Assembly (NCBI RefSeq): GCF_963675165.1
Contig: NC_087393.1
Location: 4,159,502 to 4,223,501, forward strand
DNA from: Halichondria panicea
Taxonomy: Eukaryota; Porifera; Demospongiae; Suberitida; Halichondriidae
DNA: 64,000 nt
Reading direction: 5' to 3'
Below, piece by piece: positions 22,501-34,030 of this stretch. The notes beneath the pieces are model-generated. The model searched no databases. It was given only the letters and a program-made list of their open reading frames with translations, and was not told where the DNA came from. Position 1 is the first letter of the stretch. Every line of letters starts with the position of its first letter. Both the position numbers and the translations under genes were made by a program.

Positions 22501-23318
22501 GCATGGACTCTCTGCTTGCCTTGTTATTTGCTATACAGAATTAGTACGTGTCTCTTTCTTTATATTACGAAGAGCCAAACTAACAGGAGCTGGAGGTATT
22601 CTTGGCCCTAAAGTGACGTTCTATTGTGGGCTGGAGTATTTGGGACAGGAGCATTTACGATATGCACTCCCTGCAATTTTAATTTTAGCAACAGTTGTTT
22701 CCTTTCCTCCAATTTTGCTGCTGGTCTACCCTTCTGGACTGAAGATCCTGGAGTTTTGTAAGCTGAGCGAGCATCGCTTTGTAATATTCATCCTTAGGTA
22801 CACTCGAATAAATAAACTATTGCCCATGTTTGACGTTTTTCAAGGCTGTTTCAAAGATAATTATCGTTCTTTCTCTGGACTATACTTCATCTATCGTGTC
22901 GTTTTGCTATTACCATATCTCTTTTACCAGAACATATTTGGGTATGTGATTCTACTGGAAGTACTTCTTGTACTAATGCTTTACATTCATTGTATTGTCC
23001 AGCCGTACAAAGCTACGGAAGCATAATATCATTGATAGTCTTCTATTTGGAAATTTGGCTATGATAAACTTGCTGTCTATTTTGACTCTGCAAACGGTGC
23101 AAGATAGTCAAGCTGCAACCACCGTTCAAGTTATACTGCATATTCAAATAGTACTTATATACATACCTATCGTTGTAGTGATTGGATTGCTGCTGAAGAA
23201 GGTGTTTGGATATTTCAAACGTCTGTTGAAAAAATCTAACCCAGACTTTAGACTAATAGATAGAAATGATTACGAATTCAGTGAAGGGTTAGACGATAGA
23301 GACAGAATCCTTAATTAA
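19551..23318 (+). pseudogene. Beta-helix multi-pass receptor-like gene, disrupted
   Basis: Intronless. A signal peptide (about 25 residues, ending SICSA) leads into an Asn-rich, heavily N-glycosylatable region of about 680 residues, with motifs like LLIDNCTFENNRAPWGAGM and FRGGAIALHG, typical of right-handed beta-helix (Pmp/pectate-lyase-like) repeats. Then follow a Cys-rich linker (CPPGYYS..CSC, GILCGQCKGN) and a C-terminal region with seven or eight hydrophobic segments. The frame changes near 20455, 21632, 22485 and 23010, and a TGA interrupts at 20567. Between these points every segment stays open and collinear, so the gene decayed recently or the assembly carries indels. The type is common as large families in sponges. 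Ligand and function are unknown, and I see no link to neighbouring genes. Confidence 0.85.
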
Positions 23319-23514
23319 GTTCTGTAGACCTATGTATACACATCTTTCATTATTGTCATTACTATTACTGCATGTGACTATTATTGAATGCTATAAGTAT
23401 AGACTGTAATTTTGGTGTACACTCTCGCCACAAAGTTAAGCTCAAGACTCATAGTCAACATACTATATACAGTCTTGCTATAATGTCCATTGCTCATTTA
23501 ATACCTGTACCTGA

Positions 23515-23568
23515 TGTAGCGATTTGAGTGCGAGCACTTGAGCATGTCCTTCAACATCTTTCTTCTGT
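23515..23568 (-). other. Possible orphan exon
   Basis: Minus-strand reading: a T-rich acceptor (TTTTTTTTACAG), an 18-codon open stretch KKDVEGHAQVLALKSLHQ and a donor GTACAG. The splice sites are good for so short a piece, but no adjacent exon was found. It may belong to an unrecognised minus-strand gene together with the open stretch near 19000-19167, or be chance. Confidence 0.25.
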
Positions 23569-24176
23569 AAAAAAAAGTTAAGTACGACTACACATGCACT
23601 CACTGAATAGAAAGAAAACAACAGTGTCATTAAATTAATATGTATACATGATCTAGGCTAGGCATTAGCAATTTTGGTCATATATTGGTCCTATACCCAT
23701 TAAATTTTTACAGGTGTAATTATAGGCAAATATTAACCCATGCAATTAGCATAGCTGATTACACTCACGTATGCATATCAAGATACTGTAAAACGAAGCT
23801 GTTATAAGATTCCGGTAGGGAGAGGCGTGGTCTGTACACGTGGGGGGGGGGCATTGCTTATAATTATGTGACACAATGGTTAGTAATTAGACACAAATTA
23901 ACATGTACAGTTGTAGATATCTTAGCAAGCACTCACCCCAAAGAACCTTACTTGCACAGGGTTGCATGATTGTACATGTGCATTGTTGATCTGATACACC
24001 GCATATCATGAACATGTGGGCAGCAAAAATGTACAATGTACCACGAACACTTACAAAGTACAATGTTGTGATAAAAAAAGATTATGAAGTGAAATTAAAC
24101 TTTGATTATCAATATGGGATGCTGCTGCGGTCAGATAGTTGGTTTATACATGTAAAAAGGGATGGGTGGATGGTTG
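23569..24176. other. Intergenic spacer
   Basis: AT-rich, with short G-run sequence near 23843. No gene-like feature was seen beyond a 61-codon ORF at 24008-24193 that overlaps the last exon of the next gene on the other strand. Confidence 0.4.
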
Positions 24177-26536
24177 TTATGGTAATGGTTTGACAAGCAC
24201 GTCACTGTTGGGGTGCACAAAGAAGGCCATTGACTGTCGAGACAGCTGTCGCGTGTGCTTGTCCTCTGGTATTGGTACTCGATGATACTATAGACAGAGA
24301 GAGACATGTGTTTAAAAGCCACGATAATTATTATATCCTTTCACAAGCTTGCACTGACAAAACACTTACATAGTTTTCCTACAAATAATTACGTGCAAAC
24401 TACATAGGGAATTGGGTGACTCCCATGTCATGAACACTAATTCTTACTGTTGGTCTGTAGTGATTGTTGGTCCATGAGCCGAGAGTTCTCCCAGTGATCA
24501 TGAGAATGTGGTCATCACTGCAGGGGACATTGATATAGCTACCGTCGGAATGCCGTACCTACACAGGGGAAACACAAGAGTGTTGTGTGTGATGATGTAA
24601 CTAATTAAGATTTTGCTACCTTGCTAGACTATAGACTGACTGTTATAGCAGTAAGCATAACAATGTCTTGGGGCACAAACAGGATGTTAAATGAGGCCAG
24701 ATAAATTAGTGTGTCAATAGTCGTGGCTACAGTAACGGAAAAACCACCAGGCATTGATTGTTATTTTAGAGTCCCTACATGGGCTGTCTATATGCGTGCT
24801 AGGTCTGTCTGTCTACACAGAGGGGTTTTATATTGAGGCTACAAGCAGCCTAAATACCATCCTTCTTGCAGTAAACACGATTTGTATAATACAGCACTAT
24901 AAAATGCACACTCATGCAGTTTCTATATATGCACTCAGTTTCTTTAAGTAGCTACTTCACCCTTCATTCAAATGTGTCTACAATAGCCGTTCAGTTAATG
25001 GTCTCTCCCTGGTACCAATTAGATTTCGAACATCAATGTATCAATACTCATTCTTCCCACACGCTGTAACTTTATGGAACAAATTTGTTAGTACACACGA
25101 TATAGTTACTGTCAGTGTGTTTAAATATTTCTGTACACAGGATGCACTTTACATCTAGCTACTTGAGCTAATTGTGTATATCCTACATGTATAATGTTAT
25201 GCTGAATTGTTATAAAAATAAAAATAAAATACAGCTGTAGTAATATTACGTGTGCACATGCATACATACACAACTTTACTAACTTGCAAGCCACCTCCTT
25301 TGTCTTGAAAGAGGAGGGAGAATGTCCCATAGTCTACATGCTCGGCACATCTGTAGCCAGTCTCCGTTGGAGTAACCATGGTAACAGGGGGGTAGTTGAG
25401 TAGCCGTAGGAAGGTGTAGTTGTCCATAAACCCCTCTTCCATTTTGGTGTGAGTGTGAGCAAAGAAATCAGGGTCCTGTGACAGAGGGTAGTGAGAATAA
25501 ATGATGCATTAGACGTGGACAGTGGCAGAATAATTATCGGGAAAAGCCTTTACCCAATGATTTTGATGCAAAGTTAGTCTGACAGAACAACATCTTTATA
25601 ACGAACTATTAAACTGTATGGTACCACTCCATGTTATATAACATTGTGTCCGTCACCTTCAGTTGTAGTGTGAAGCCAAGCATGTGCAGGATTTTCCTCG
25701 ACAACAGTGAGCACCCACTGTATAGGCTCGTCTTGACAGTGCCAAAAGCATCCGGAACATCCTATTATGGCCAACACAAACAAACATAAATTGTGCACTC
25801 AACCAATTATTTGCTGACAAACCTGACAGTTGGGATTGCAAATATCAAAGAATTCCTTCATATCATTCGGCTGGGGAGAACTGAAGTGTGGTAAGAATGT
25901 ATAAACATGAAATCGAGTTTGGGGTAGAATAAAAAATATGGTTTGGCTCCTGGTTTTAGTTAATTGAGGGGACTTATTTGGTTGAATTTCCTGCCTGATA
26001 ATAAAAGGTGTTCTTGTCAGTCCAGGGAGTTCACACTTAACATTTCCACTGTACACTGGATATAATTATGCTATATACAATATACCTCTTAGCATTGATA
26101 GAGCTGTATCCATTAGGTCCACACCCAGCATTGGTAGCAAACACAGCCTTACTCTCTTCAGAGAGAGCAAAAAATTCTCTGCTAGCAGCAAAGCTTCCCT
26201 CCACCTGCACACAATTAACTATTACACGAGACACATGCACTGATCATGATTGAAATACATGTACACGCAGTTATCTTGGGTAGACTTACAAAGTCATTCT
26301 ATGGGTAAAAGAGACTGCGTGCGTGGATGGTAGATCTAAATGGATGTTGCACACTAAAAAAGAAGCAGCCCAGTTTCTACCATTTGTTTGTCAATTCCAT
26401 GATTTTTCAGGAAGACAAAGCCGACAGTACTCAGCGAAGAATGGAGCTCCTTCACTTGAGGGCAGCTGCCCAGATCCTTGGAGCCAGAGACGGTGTCCCT
26501 GAGGTCAACCACAGGGATCCTATTGCTTGCTGACAT
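24177..26536 (-). CDS. IPNS-like Fe(II) dioxygenase, divergent copy (B)
   Basis: Seven exons in minus order: 26536-26381, 26204-26086, 25880-25823, 25761-25657, 25475-25284, 24558-24448 and 24287-24177, giving 283 residues. An N-terminal DIOX_N-type segment (RIPVVDL, GFVFLKNHGID) leads to a cupin fold with the iron ligands H and D in EHVDYG, the distal H in YHRVPIP, and the RxS motif in SRQSMAFF. All catalytic positions are present. Compared with the other three copies, exon 2 and the substrate-side residues differ strongly (GCGPNGYSSINAKR) and exon 6 reads YINVPCSDDHILMITG. The C terminus ends about 25 residues early, after VLVKPLP. Intron positions match copies A, C and D. Cytosolic oxidoreductase; substrate unknown. 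A LINE tail lies in intron 5. Confidence 0.85.
24962..25158 (+). pseudogene. LINE 3'-end fragment in intron 5 of copy B
   Basis: The plus-strand frame reads VNGLSLVPIRFRTSMYQYS, then FFPHAVTLWNKF and a stop at 25156-25158. The pattern (SFFP..A..LWN.LP) is the extreme C terminus of CR1/L2-like ORF2 proteins. It is a truncated, inactive piece. Confidence 0.7.
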
Positions 26537-26647
26537 CAATGATAGTCCCTAGGCTTAGCATAGGTGTTTGATATAATTATTATACACTTAATAGCTCCAC
26601 ATGTTAGGGAAACCCCCATACATACCACAGCAGGATCTTGTGGTTAA

Positions 26648-26653
26648 TTTATT
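26648..26653 (-). promoter_or_regulatory. Possible poly(A) signal of copy A
   Basis: AATAAA on the minus strand, 118 bases after the stop of copy A. Confidence 0.35.
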
Positions 26654-26770
26654 TGTTTACATTTTTAGCAATCAACACTTATACAATAACACAATAAATC
26701 ATGGATAAATAATACTGAAACACATGCATGATAATTATGATGGATTAATTATGATGGATTGTTCATGCTA

Positions 26771-28390
26771 TCAGAGTTCAATATCGTAAGAGTAAAGGAA
26801 TCGTTTCTCTGTGTCTTCTTGTGCGGTAACAGGTGTATACTTATTGGATCCATCGATGGTTTCCACGAGCACCTCGTTGTCAGGATGGACAAAGAAGGCA
26901 ATGGACTGCCTCACTCTTTCCTTTACAGTTTCATCATCGGGCACAAGAACACGATGAGGCTGCATGGAGCAAGGCAAACAAGTTAATGAAATACATGCAT
27001 AATAGCTATAATTATACCAGTTTACATCATACCCTTTTAATTAGCTGCTTGAACAGTTTAGGTTTCTGGCAATGTTATTATACTCACAGCTGCATATATC
27101 TTGTCTCCAGTCCACTGTTGCATGAGTGCCCCACCATTGAGGAGAACTGCTTCTGGCATGTATGGCACATCAATGTACCCACCAGTTCTTGTTTTTACCT
27201 GCAAGGAGCACAATAAATCACTTATAAATGCATTCACTTCGTACTTAGCACACCAGTACTGCATGCATAAATCAACTGATCCACTCACTTGAAGGCCTCC
27301 ATTCTCATCTTGGAAGAGGAAGAGGAGGGTGAGAGAGCCGTAGTCAACGTGCTCTCCACACCTCAACTGTCCTGGTTTAACGTCAATGGAGGATGGCAGA
27401 GATGGGTAGTAAAGGGTCCTTAGTGCTGTGTAGTTTTCCTTGTAACCAAGGCCCATTTTATTGTGTGCCTTCATGAAAAACTGAGGGTCCTGCAATATAA
27501 CATTGCTGTATGCTGAATATGAATGCCATGTGCACACTAATTAAGTGTCCACTTTTCAAGTAATTTATATATAGCCGCGTCCATGCACTTACTTGAAGGT
27601 CGAGCATGTGACCAAAAGACTCGAGGATCTTGTTAGTGAGGGTGGTAAAGGCATCGTACAGATCAGTGACTGTTTCCTTGATCTCAACGGGATCCTACAA
27701 TTATAATAATTATCATTATAAAGAGTTACAAAAGCTATAACGTTTTTAGCCCATTTTAGTTAGTTCATGCATAATTGAGACTATAAATAAATTTTAGGGA
27801 CTTACTTCCATGCCTTTTTCGCAAAGGTCATAACTCTCCTTCAGGTCACCTGGGTTTTTGGGATTGATCCTGTACAGAGTGAATAAATATTATTAATGAA
27901 AGTCACAGTTTGAAGATATCAGCTAGCGGTATCAAGTACGCTTGGCAACATAATTATACAATAATTATATATCAACGAGTTGAGATCATTTAATTCCTTT
28001 ACCTTTCTTGCTCCATACAAGTGTATCCATGATTGCTCTTTCCATCTTGTCTCCAGAATTGTCTCTTTTCTACCTCAGGACGAGAGAAAAACTCCACAGA
28101 AGAGGAAAAGACATCATCAACCTAGCAATGGATTAGTAAAAGTATGGCATTGTTTGTTTCTGTATAATGATACAGGCAGCCTTGACAGCAACCAATGCAA
28201 CATGCGAATTCATCATGCAATGCACACTCACCTGTTTCCTGTCAATTCCATGGTTCTTCAAGAAGACGAAACCGATACCGCTAATGGCCAAACGGAGCTC
28301 CTCCATTGCAGGGAGAGTCTTCATATCAGCAGAGCTGGCAGCTAGAATGCTTGAAAAGTCAACAACTGGAATGTTCTCGATTGCAGACAT
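26771..28390 (-). CDS. IPNS-like Fe(II) dioxygenase (copy A)
   Basis: Seven exons in minus order: 28390-28232, 28121-28003, 27869-27806, 27694-27593, 27489-27289, 27198-27088 and 26959-26771, giving 314 residues. The family is non-haem iron oxygenases of the isopenicillin N synthase / 2-oxoglutarate dioxygenase type (animal relatives are often named UPF0676- or hxnY-like). Motifs: NIPVVDF and GIGFVFLKNHGID at the N terminus; CGEHVDYG (iron His and Asp) in exon 5; HRVLVPDD (second His) and RQS (RxS) in exon 7. Exon 5 holds an in-frame duplication of CTCTTC, giving LLFLFQDENGG where C and D have LLFQDPNGG, directly after the metal-binding strand. Exon 6 reads VLLNGGALMQQWTG. Whether the co-substrate is 2-oxoglutarate cannot be told, because IPNS also keeps RxS. 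Confidence 0.9.
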
Positions 28391-28830
28391 CTTGATGATC
28401 GATTGGACAAAATAATTACTGTAAATAATTTCTTGTTGAATCTTGCTGTCTCAATCCTTATATACAAGCATGCAGCAGCAATTAAGGGATTGCAATAACA
28501 CCTCATTACACAATCATTCATGCTCATAGACAAGGTGACAGGATAAGGGAAGTACATTGTCGTCCGGTATACGGTTGTTGAATACTGCCTTATAGCACAT
28601 GAAAACCACTAACTGCATTTGATAGTACTTTGCTGAGTCTGCATGCCATTAAAACTTTATTGGATGCATTTTCAATCCATTGATGTGTAGTACAAAGGAA
28701 GAACTTCCCCTTCCGTGTGTTTAGGGGACAAACAGAGTAATTAGAGTGAGCAAGCATCCTGTGTGGTCAATAATCCCCTCTCAATATACCAACACTGTTT
28801 CATTGATATAGACATCATTGGTCCCATAAA
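28391..28830. other. Upstream spacer of copy A
   Basis: Probably contains the promoter and 5' UTR of copy A. No distinct motif was identified. Confidence 0.4.
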
Positions 28831-29235
28831 CCAAATTTGTAAGCATATAGACGGCAGTGATTAAGAACTGCCTTCACGCAGGCCTAAATATTTTGTACTG
28901 CAATATAAATTATGTTATCAGTTTCATCATCGTGCCTTCGAGTTTTGGGTAGGAGAGTCTCATCTACCAAATTTGTAAGCAGATAGACGGCATGCAGTCA
29001 TTAGGAACTCCCTTCACGCAGGCCTAAACATTTTGTATTGCAATATAAATTATATATGGTATCAGTTTCATTCGTGCCTTCGAGTTTTGGGTGGGGGTAG
29101 GGAAGTCTCATCAACCAAATTTGTAAGCATATAGACGGCAGTGCATGATTAAGAATTTCCCTTCACTCATGCAGGCCTAAACATTTTGTACTGCAATGTG
29201 GTATCAGTTTCATCATTGTGCATGCCTTTGAGTTT
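28831..29235. repeat. Tandem repeat, about 136-147-base unit, three copies
   Basis: Copies start with CCAAATTTGTAAGCA near 28831, 28967 and 29114. Each continues with GACGGCA, CCTTCACGCAGGCCTAAA and GCCTTCGAGTTTTGGGT. Units differ by small indels. This is a direct-repeat satellite-like block, not coding. Confidence 0.85.
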
Positions 29236-30534
29236 TCTGTAATCATAAGTTTCATTATCACCACCCTTTCCCCTACCCAAAACTCAAAGATAAATTATGC
29301 ATGGGTATAACAAAATTAATAGTATAGAAACACCCCACATCATGTCTGCATGGTTAAACCTCTTTTGACCTTTACAACCAGCCCTATGTACAACAGAGGA
29401 AATAATTATGGGCAACTTTAACGAAGCCATGTGTGTGTGCCAGACAGGCTGTGTAATGCATGAATGAGCCAGGATCTCCTCCAATGCAGGAAAACACTCA
29501 ATATGGAATCTACACAGTGCATATAGTACATAGTTTTTCCTTCCTGATCGGCTCGATATGAATACACAAATAGAACTCCCTGCATGTGAGGTTGTGTAAG
29601 GGGACAGGTCTGGTGCAATATTAATATTAAGCCGTTTCATCATTTCAAGATGGGGATTTCAAGATGGGAAATGGTGTGAATACAAGTTGGCACGAATAAT
29701 GAAGGCCCTTGTTCACTTAATTGTTGTTGAAAACGTTCAACGGCTTCAAAAGTACCCTGCTATATTGAATTCACATCTGAATAATATACAGATGCAGTAT
29801 AATATTGATTATACAACGCCCAATAAAATGCACTACAACATGCATGTGATAAGACGTCCGGCTCCAAAATCTACAGTGTATGGAGCGAATTATTATAGCT
29901 ATTATTAAGACATGCACTTTATATCTTTCAGGACTAAACATTGAACCAATATAGTTATTGTTATTGCATGTTTTCAGCTAGACAAGTCAGGATTAAAATA
30001 TATATGGCATTTGTTGATACAACCCTTAACAGCAAGTTTAATGCAATGTACAACTCGAGCCCGAGGGGCTATAGCGATGTCTAGACGAGTACCATTTGTT
30101 GTTATGACAGAGGCATGGCTCACCATGCAGTAATGGGTTGTAAGTCAGGTTCGATTGAGAAACATATCCACGCAACAGTATAATGTGAGAGTTACGTCAA
30201 TGGTCGTAAAATAACATTTACACGCAGGAAAATTATGGTGGCATTACAAAAGTACGTAATCTGTCATGAAATTGTGCAGTCAGATCATGGCATACACAAG
30301 CAGATGTATACAGAGCTAAATATATATACAGGTTTCTTCAAATCTGTGTATCCGTGTTATATCCGATGAGCACAATCCGTATACATGCAATTTAGTTTAT
30401 AATAATTATAGCTCCAGCAATACAATTAGTCACTGCATGCATGTACTCAAAGGAACACATATATACACTGCATGTCTTGCAATTGCAATTTCTTCAGTTA
30501 ACAGTTCTCATGATCGATTAACAGTTTATTAATT
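29236..30534. other. Intergenic spacer between copy A and AGMAT
   Basis: AT-rich, without recognisable genes. Short ORFs on both strands show no conserved motif. Confidence 0.4.
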
Positions 30535-30540
30535 TTGTTT
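30535..30540 (-). promoter_or_regulatory. Poly(A) signal of AGMAT
   Basis: AATAAA on the minus strand, 64 bases downstream of the AGMAT stop codon. Confidence 0.55.
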
Positions 30541-30603
30541 TGAGAGTGAAAGATGATGGTAAAACAAAATTGAACAATTCTACATGTATACACACATTTA
30601 TAT

Positions 30604-32147
30604 CTAAAAGTCAACATTTCCCTTCGGTGAGTCAAAGTACTTGACTCCTGGTAGTACACAGAGTATCTCAAAAAGAAGATTGGCCCCCATATTGGCCGTG
30701 GCTCCACTCGGATCAAACAGAGGGTTCACCTGTACATGGAGTAATAGAGCTATAAATATTGCTACACAAGTATATCCATTAATGATTACATAACAATACA
30801 CTATAATATATAAATACGTGGTTTTTTGTCAAGTTTCTCACCTCAACAACATCGGCACCAATCAGATTGAGACCCCTGCAACCCCTCACTATCTCCAAGG
30901 CCTGGATGGGGGTGAGTCCAGCTGTCTCAAGAGTACCTGCAAATAGGAACGAACACATTATAATACTACGAGACAATGTTGTTTGCTAATACTTTGTCGC
31001 AGCACTTATTTGCCTTGGACAAAAAAACTCAACGATGATGCTGTCACTGTCAGCATCAAGATTCACAAACACACTACAGTTTTATATAGTGCTCACCAGT
31101 TCCAGGACAATCCATGGAGTCAATAGCATCAATATCAAATGTCAGGTACACAGGCATATCTCCCAGCTCTTTCCTAATCTTAGCCATCAGGGTATCCAAA
31201 GACCTGTGCCAGCACTCGTTAGCGAATACCATTTTTAGACCCTGCAAACATTTATATCAATATCAAATTTAGTGATGACAGGCTGTGTATGCATGCATGC
31301 TTGTCTCGTTTTTTTCATATAAACTGAAACTCAAAGGCCATGCAATAATTATAATTATCGCTATTTGGGACATGCAATCTAACAATACTCTATTCTCGCA
31401 TTTGCATGCACTCACCAAATTTTGTGCCCATTCATAGACCTCAGAGTATTCATCAACACTGTACATGCTCCCTCTCAAGCCAATCTGATACACATGCTCA
31501 GGACTAAGCAAATCTTCCTCCAGTGCTCTCCTGAACGGTGTGCTGTGAGCCAGTTTCTCTCCCATCATGTTGTCGTAGAGATCGGTGTGAGCATCAATCT
31601 GTATCATTGCAACTCGACCGTACTTTTCTTTCATGGCTTGAAGAATCGGGTATGATAATGTGTGATCCCCACCCATCGTTATAGGGATGCATCCAGCACT
31701 AGCGACTCGTCTGTAGTAATCGGAAATCACATTGACAGTTCTCTTCAAGTTGAATGGGACCACAGGTACATCTCCGATATCTGCCACCTGTATCGACTCA
31801 AATGGTGCAGCCCCTGTCATATTGACAGAGCGAATGATCGTTGACTCTTGTCGTAATTGCCTGGGGGCAAGACGGGTGCCAGTACGCCCAGATACTCCGT
31901 TATCCATGGGGATACCAACAAAGCAGGCGTCCAATCCCTCGGGCTTGTTGTCCTGATGTGGAAGTCTAAAGGTAGTTGCAATTCCTCCAGATCTTGGCAT
32001 GTCGTGACCGCTCAGTGGCTGATTAAACTTCTTATTCATGGATTTTGCAGTGATGTGAAGAGATCTATTGCCAGCTTGCTTGGAGGCGCTTTGGTGAGCC
32101 AGTTTTGTAACAGACGTAAGTGTGAAGTTTCCAATTCTGAAGGCCAT
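30604..32147 (-). CDS. AGMAT: Agmatinase / guanidino-acid hydrolase, mitochondrial
   Basis: Four exons in minus order: 32147-31416, 31241-31097, 30936-30842 and 30729-30604, giving 365 residues. Ureohydrolase (arginase/agmatinase) family; these enzymes hydrolyse a guanidino group to urea and an amine using two Mn ions. Metal ligands are visible in [19 protein letters not shown] and [10 protein letters not shown]. Flanking AGMAT-type stretches are [26 protein letters not shown] and [18 protein letters not shown]. Residues 1-35 are basic and Ser/Thr-rich with almost no acid, as in mitochondrial presequences. The region after the third metal motif (SMDCPGTGT) differs from the common PAYAPGTGT. 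Animal AGMAT may prefer guanidino acids to agmatine, so the substrate is open. It lies between the minus-strand and plus-strand dioxygenase copies. Confidence 0.95.
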
Positions 32148-32564
32148 GATGAAAACGTGTTGACAGTTAGTATTATTCTAGTCTGTATGCAGCTTTATTT
32201 TATAGGGATGTAAGCTACCATACACATGCAGCTCTATTGAGCATGTGCAGTAGACTCTGCATGTCTACTTCCTCAATTGCATTGACTGATGCCTTTAGAT
32301 GGGCTCCTCTATAGATGCTAGCTGTTCCTTCCTTTCCAAGTTCCTGCCACTAACTCTAGGGCACTGTTTACACACTTGTGGTAAACGCTTTAATACCCTC
32401 TATTTTGTGGTCAATTTTTATAATAAACATCAACAATTATTGAGCCATTTATCTTTTCCACAAAATCAAGCTGGAATGACATGAAATTAAAATGCACATA
32501 GGACCGTATGTGTCTTTACATAGGACTTCTAAACCGTATGTGTCTTATATGTATTACATTTTGC

Positions 32565-33106
32565 AATGAAAGCACCGCGGATGCTGATGCCTCGGTGGAG
32601 GTGCCAAAGCTACATAACTAATAGCTAGCTTTTATACACAATTATGATGAATTTTGCTGCATGCAATCGCGGAAACTCAAATAGTGGGTAATGATCGACC
32701 ATGATTGTTGTTAAAAACGATCGATGGCATCGACGATGCCAAAAGTTCAAGTAATGGCTGCAAGTCAGCAGAGTCTTGCAGCTCTCTTCTCACTCGTGCA
32801 TCTACCAATAGCTAGCGTTCTAGTGCAGAGGTAACTACTAAGTAGAGAAGCAACACTCTGTGAACAAGTTTTGCTACGGACTCTTCTGAAAAGGCTGCAA
32901 TGGCATTTAAGCAAAACTAGGCATAACTCGAAAACGAAGCTTTATTTTGCAAATCCACAAATAGCATGCCAAGAAAACATGACTAGAAGCCTATTGAAAC
33001 TCTTACTTGCACTTCATTGATCCTTGAGCAGCTGAAATAGTCTACACACACACAGACACACAAACACACTACCGTATACCTCGCTTGCGCATGCGCACCG
33101 AGGCTA
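32565..33106 (-). repeat. Dispersed repeat with GC-palindrome end (inverse orientation)
   Basis: It begins near CCGCGGATGCTGATGCCTCGG and ends with a CA-rich run and a CGCATGCGCACCGAGG palindromic tip. It is the inverse of 47227-47852 and similar over most of its length. Further partial copies lie at 61612-61709 and 63771-64000. The body is related to the 17620/42931 repeat (shared TTCTATAGGCTTCTAG segment). Confidence 0.8.
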
Positions 33107-33529
33107 ATGACTATAGGCTAGAGAAAGCACCAAAAAAAGTATACTATGGAAATAAGAAAGAGGAAGGAGAGCTGTACATCAATCTGTCACAACATCATTC
33201 AGAAGAAGAAATACAGTAAGAGGTCGCAATATACACAAGCAAGAGAGAGTGGGAGATAGTCTATATATATATATATGTACTGGAAAAACAACAAAGAAAG
33301 AGAGAGTGAGGGAATAGTGGGGAAGAAAAAGGAAAGAGTGGGAAGCTTCAAAATCTTATACCAAACTATATAAATACGACGGTAATAGGTCTATCTCAGT
33401 GTGTGTGTGTGTGTACTGCACAATAACTTGATGCTCTCCCTGCAGTTAGTGGAGGTGCAGCCGACAATGACATACCATGTCAGAACAACGTGGTGTACGG
33501 TGTGTGTGTGTGTGAGTTGATTCAACCCA
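33107..33529. other. Spacer, purine-rich with GT/GA microsatellites
   Basis: Contains GA-rich stretches (33240-33345) and GT runs (33400, 33502). No gene was seen. Confidence 0.4.
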
Positions 33530-34030
33530 ACACTCTCAGAACTAGAGCACTAAAGTGCAAACCCTCGGCTGGTGACGTGATTATAAAGAAATTATGATCA
33601 GAGGAGTGATATATAAATGCAGTGCATGCAGTATGTATGACTGAGCTGTTTAGCACAGCAACTCAGGAGCAATAGAAACTAAACCAGAATGGACACATGC
33701 TGAAACATTTGAGTAGTGCATGGTACACATGTATACTGTGGACTATATAATTTATGTGATCACAGTGAAGAAGCTATATAGAAGTATGGTCCTATAGTGC
33801 TAGGATTCAGAGTTGCAAAGAAGCCAATCGAGACAATAAATCAGTCACAATTCTAGATTTCTACTTTAGTGACCTTTTTCCATTGTTCCTGGTACGAGAT
33901 CACTGGCAGCTGTAAATACCTAATAGGCCCACCTCAAATAAAGGCCGTGTGTATAGCTGCCAACGTGTAAAAGTTAGCTTTTATTCGACATCGAACCTTT
34001 AACATCAAATCTGCCACTATTAAAAAATTA
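33530..34030. repeat. Dispersed repeat, related to 60330-60600
   Basis: It shares AACTAGAGCACT, CCCTCGGCTG, AATAAAGG.CGTGTGTA and TCTG.CACTATTAAAA in the same order as the segment in eEF2K intron 9. The copies are diverged. Confidence 0.6.

Noticed and set aside
28831-29235. CRISPR-like direct repeats
   Set aside because: Units are about 136-147 bases with no short-repeat/unique-spacer alternation, in eukaryotic DNA; an ordinary tandem repeat.
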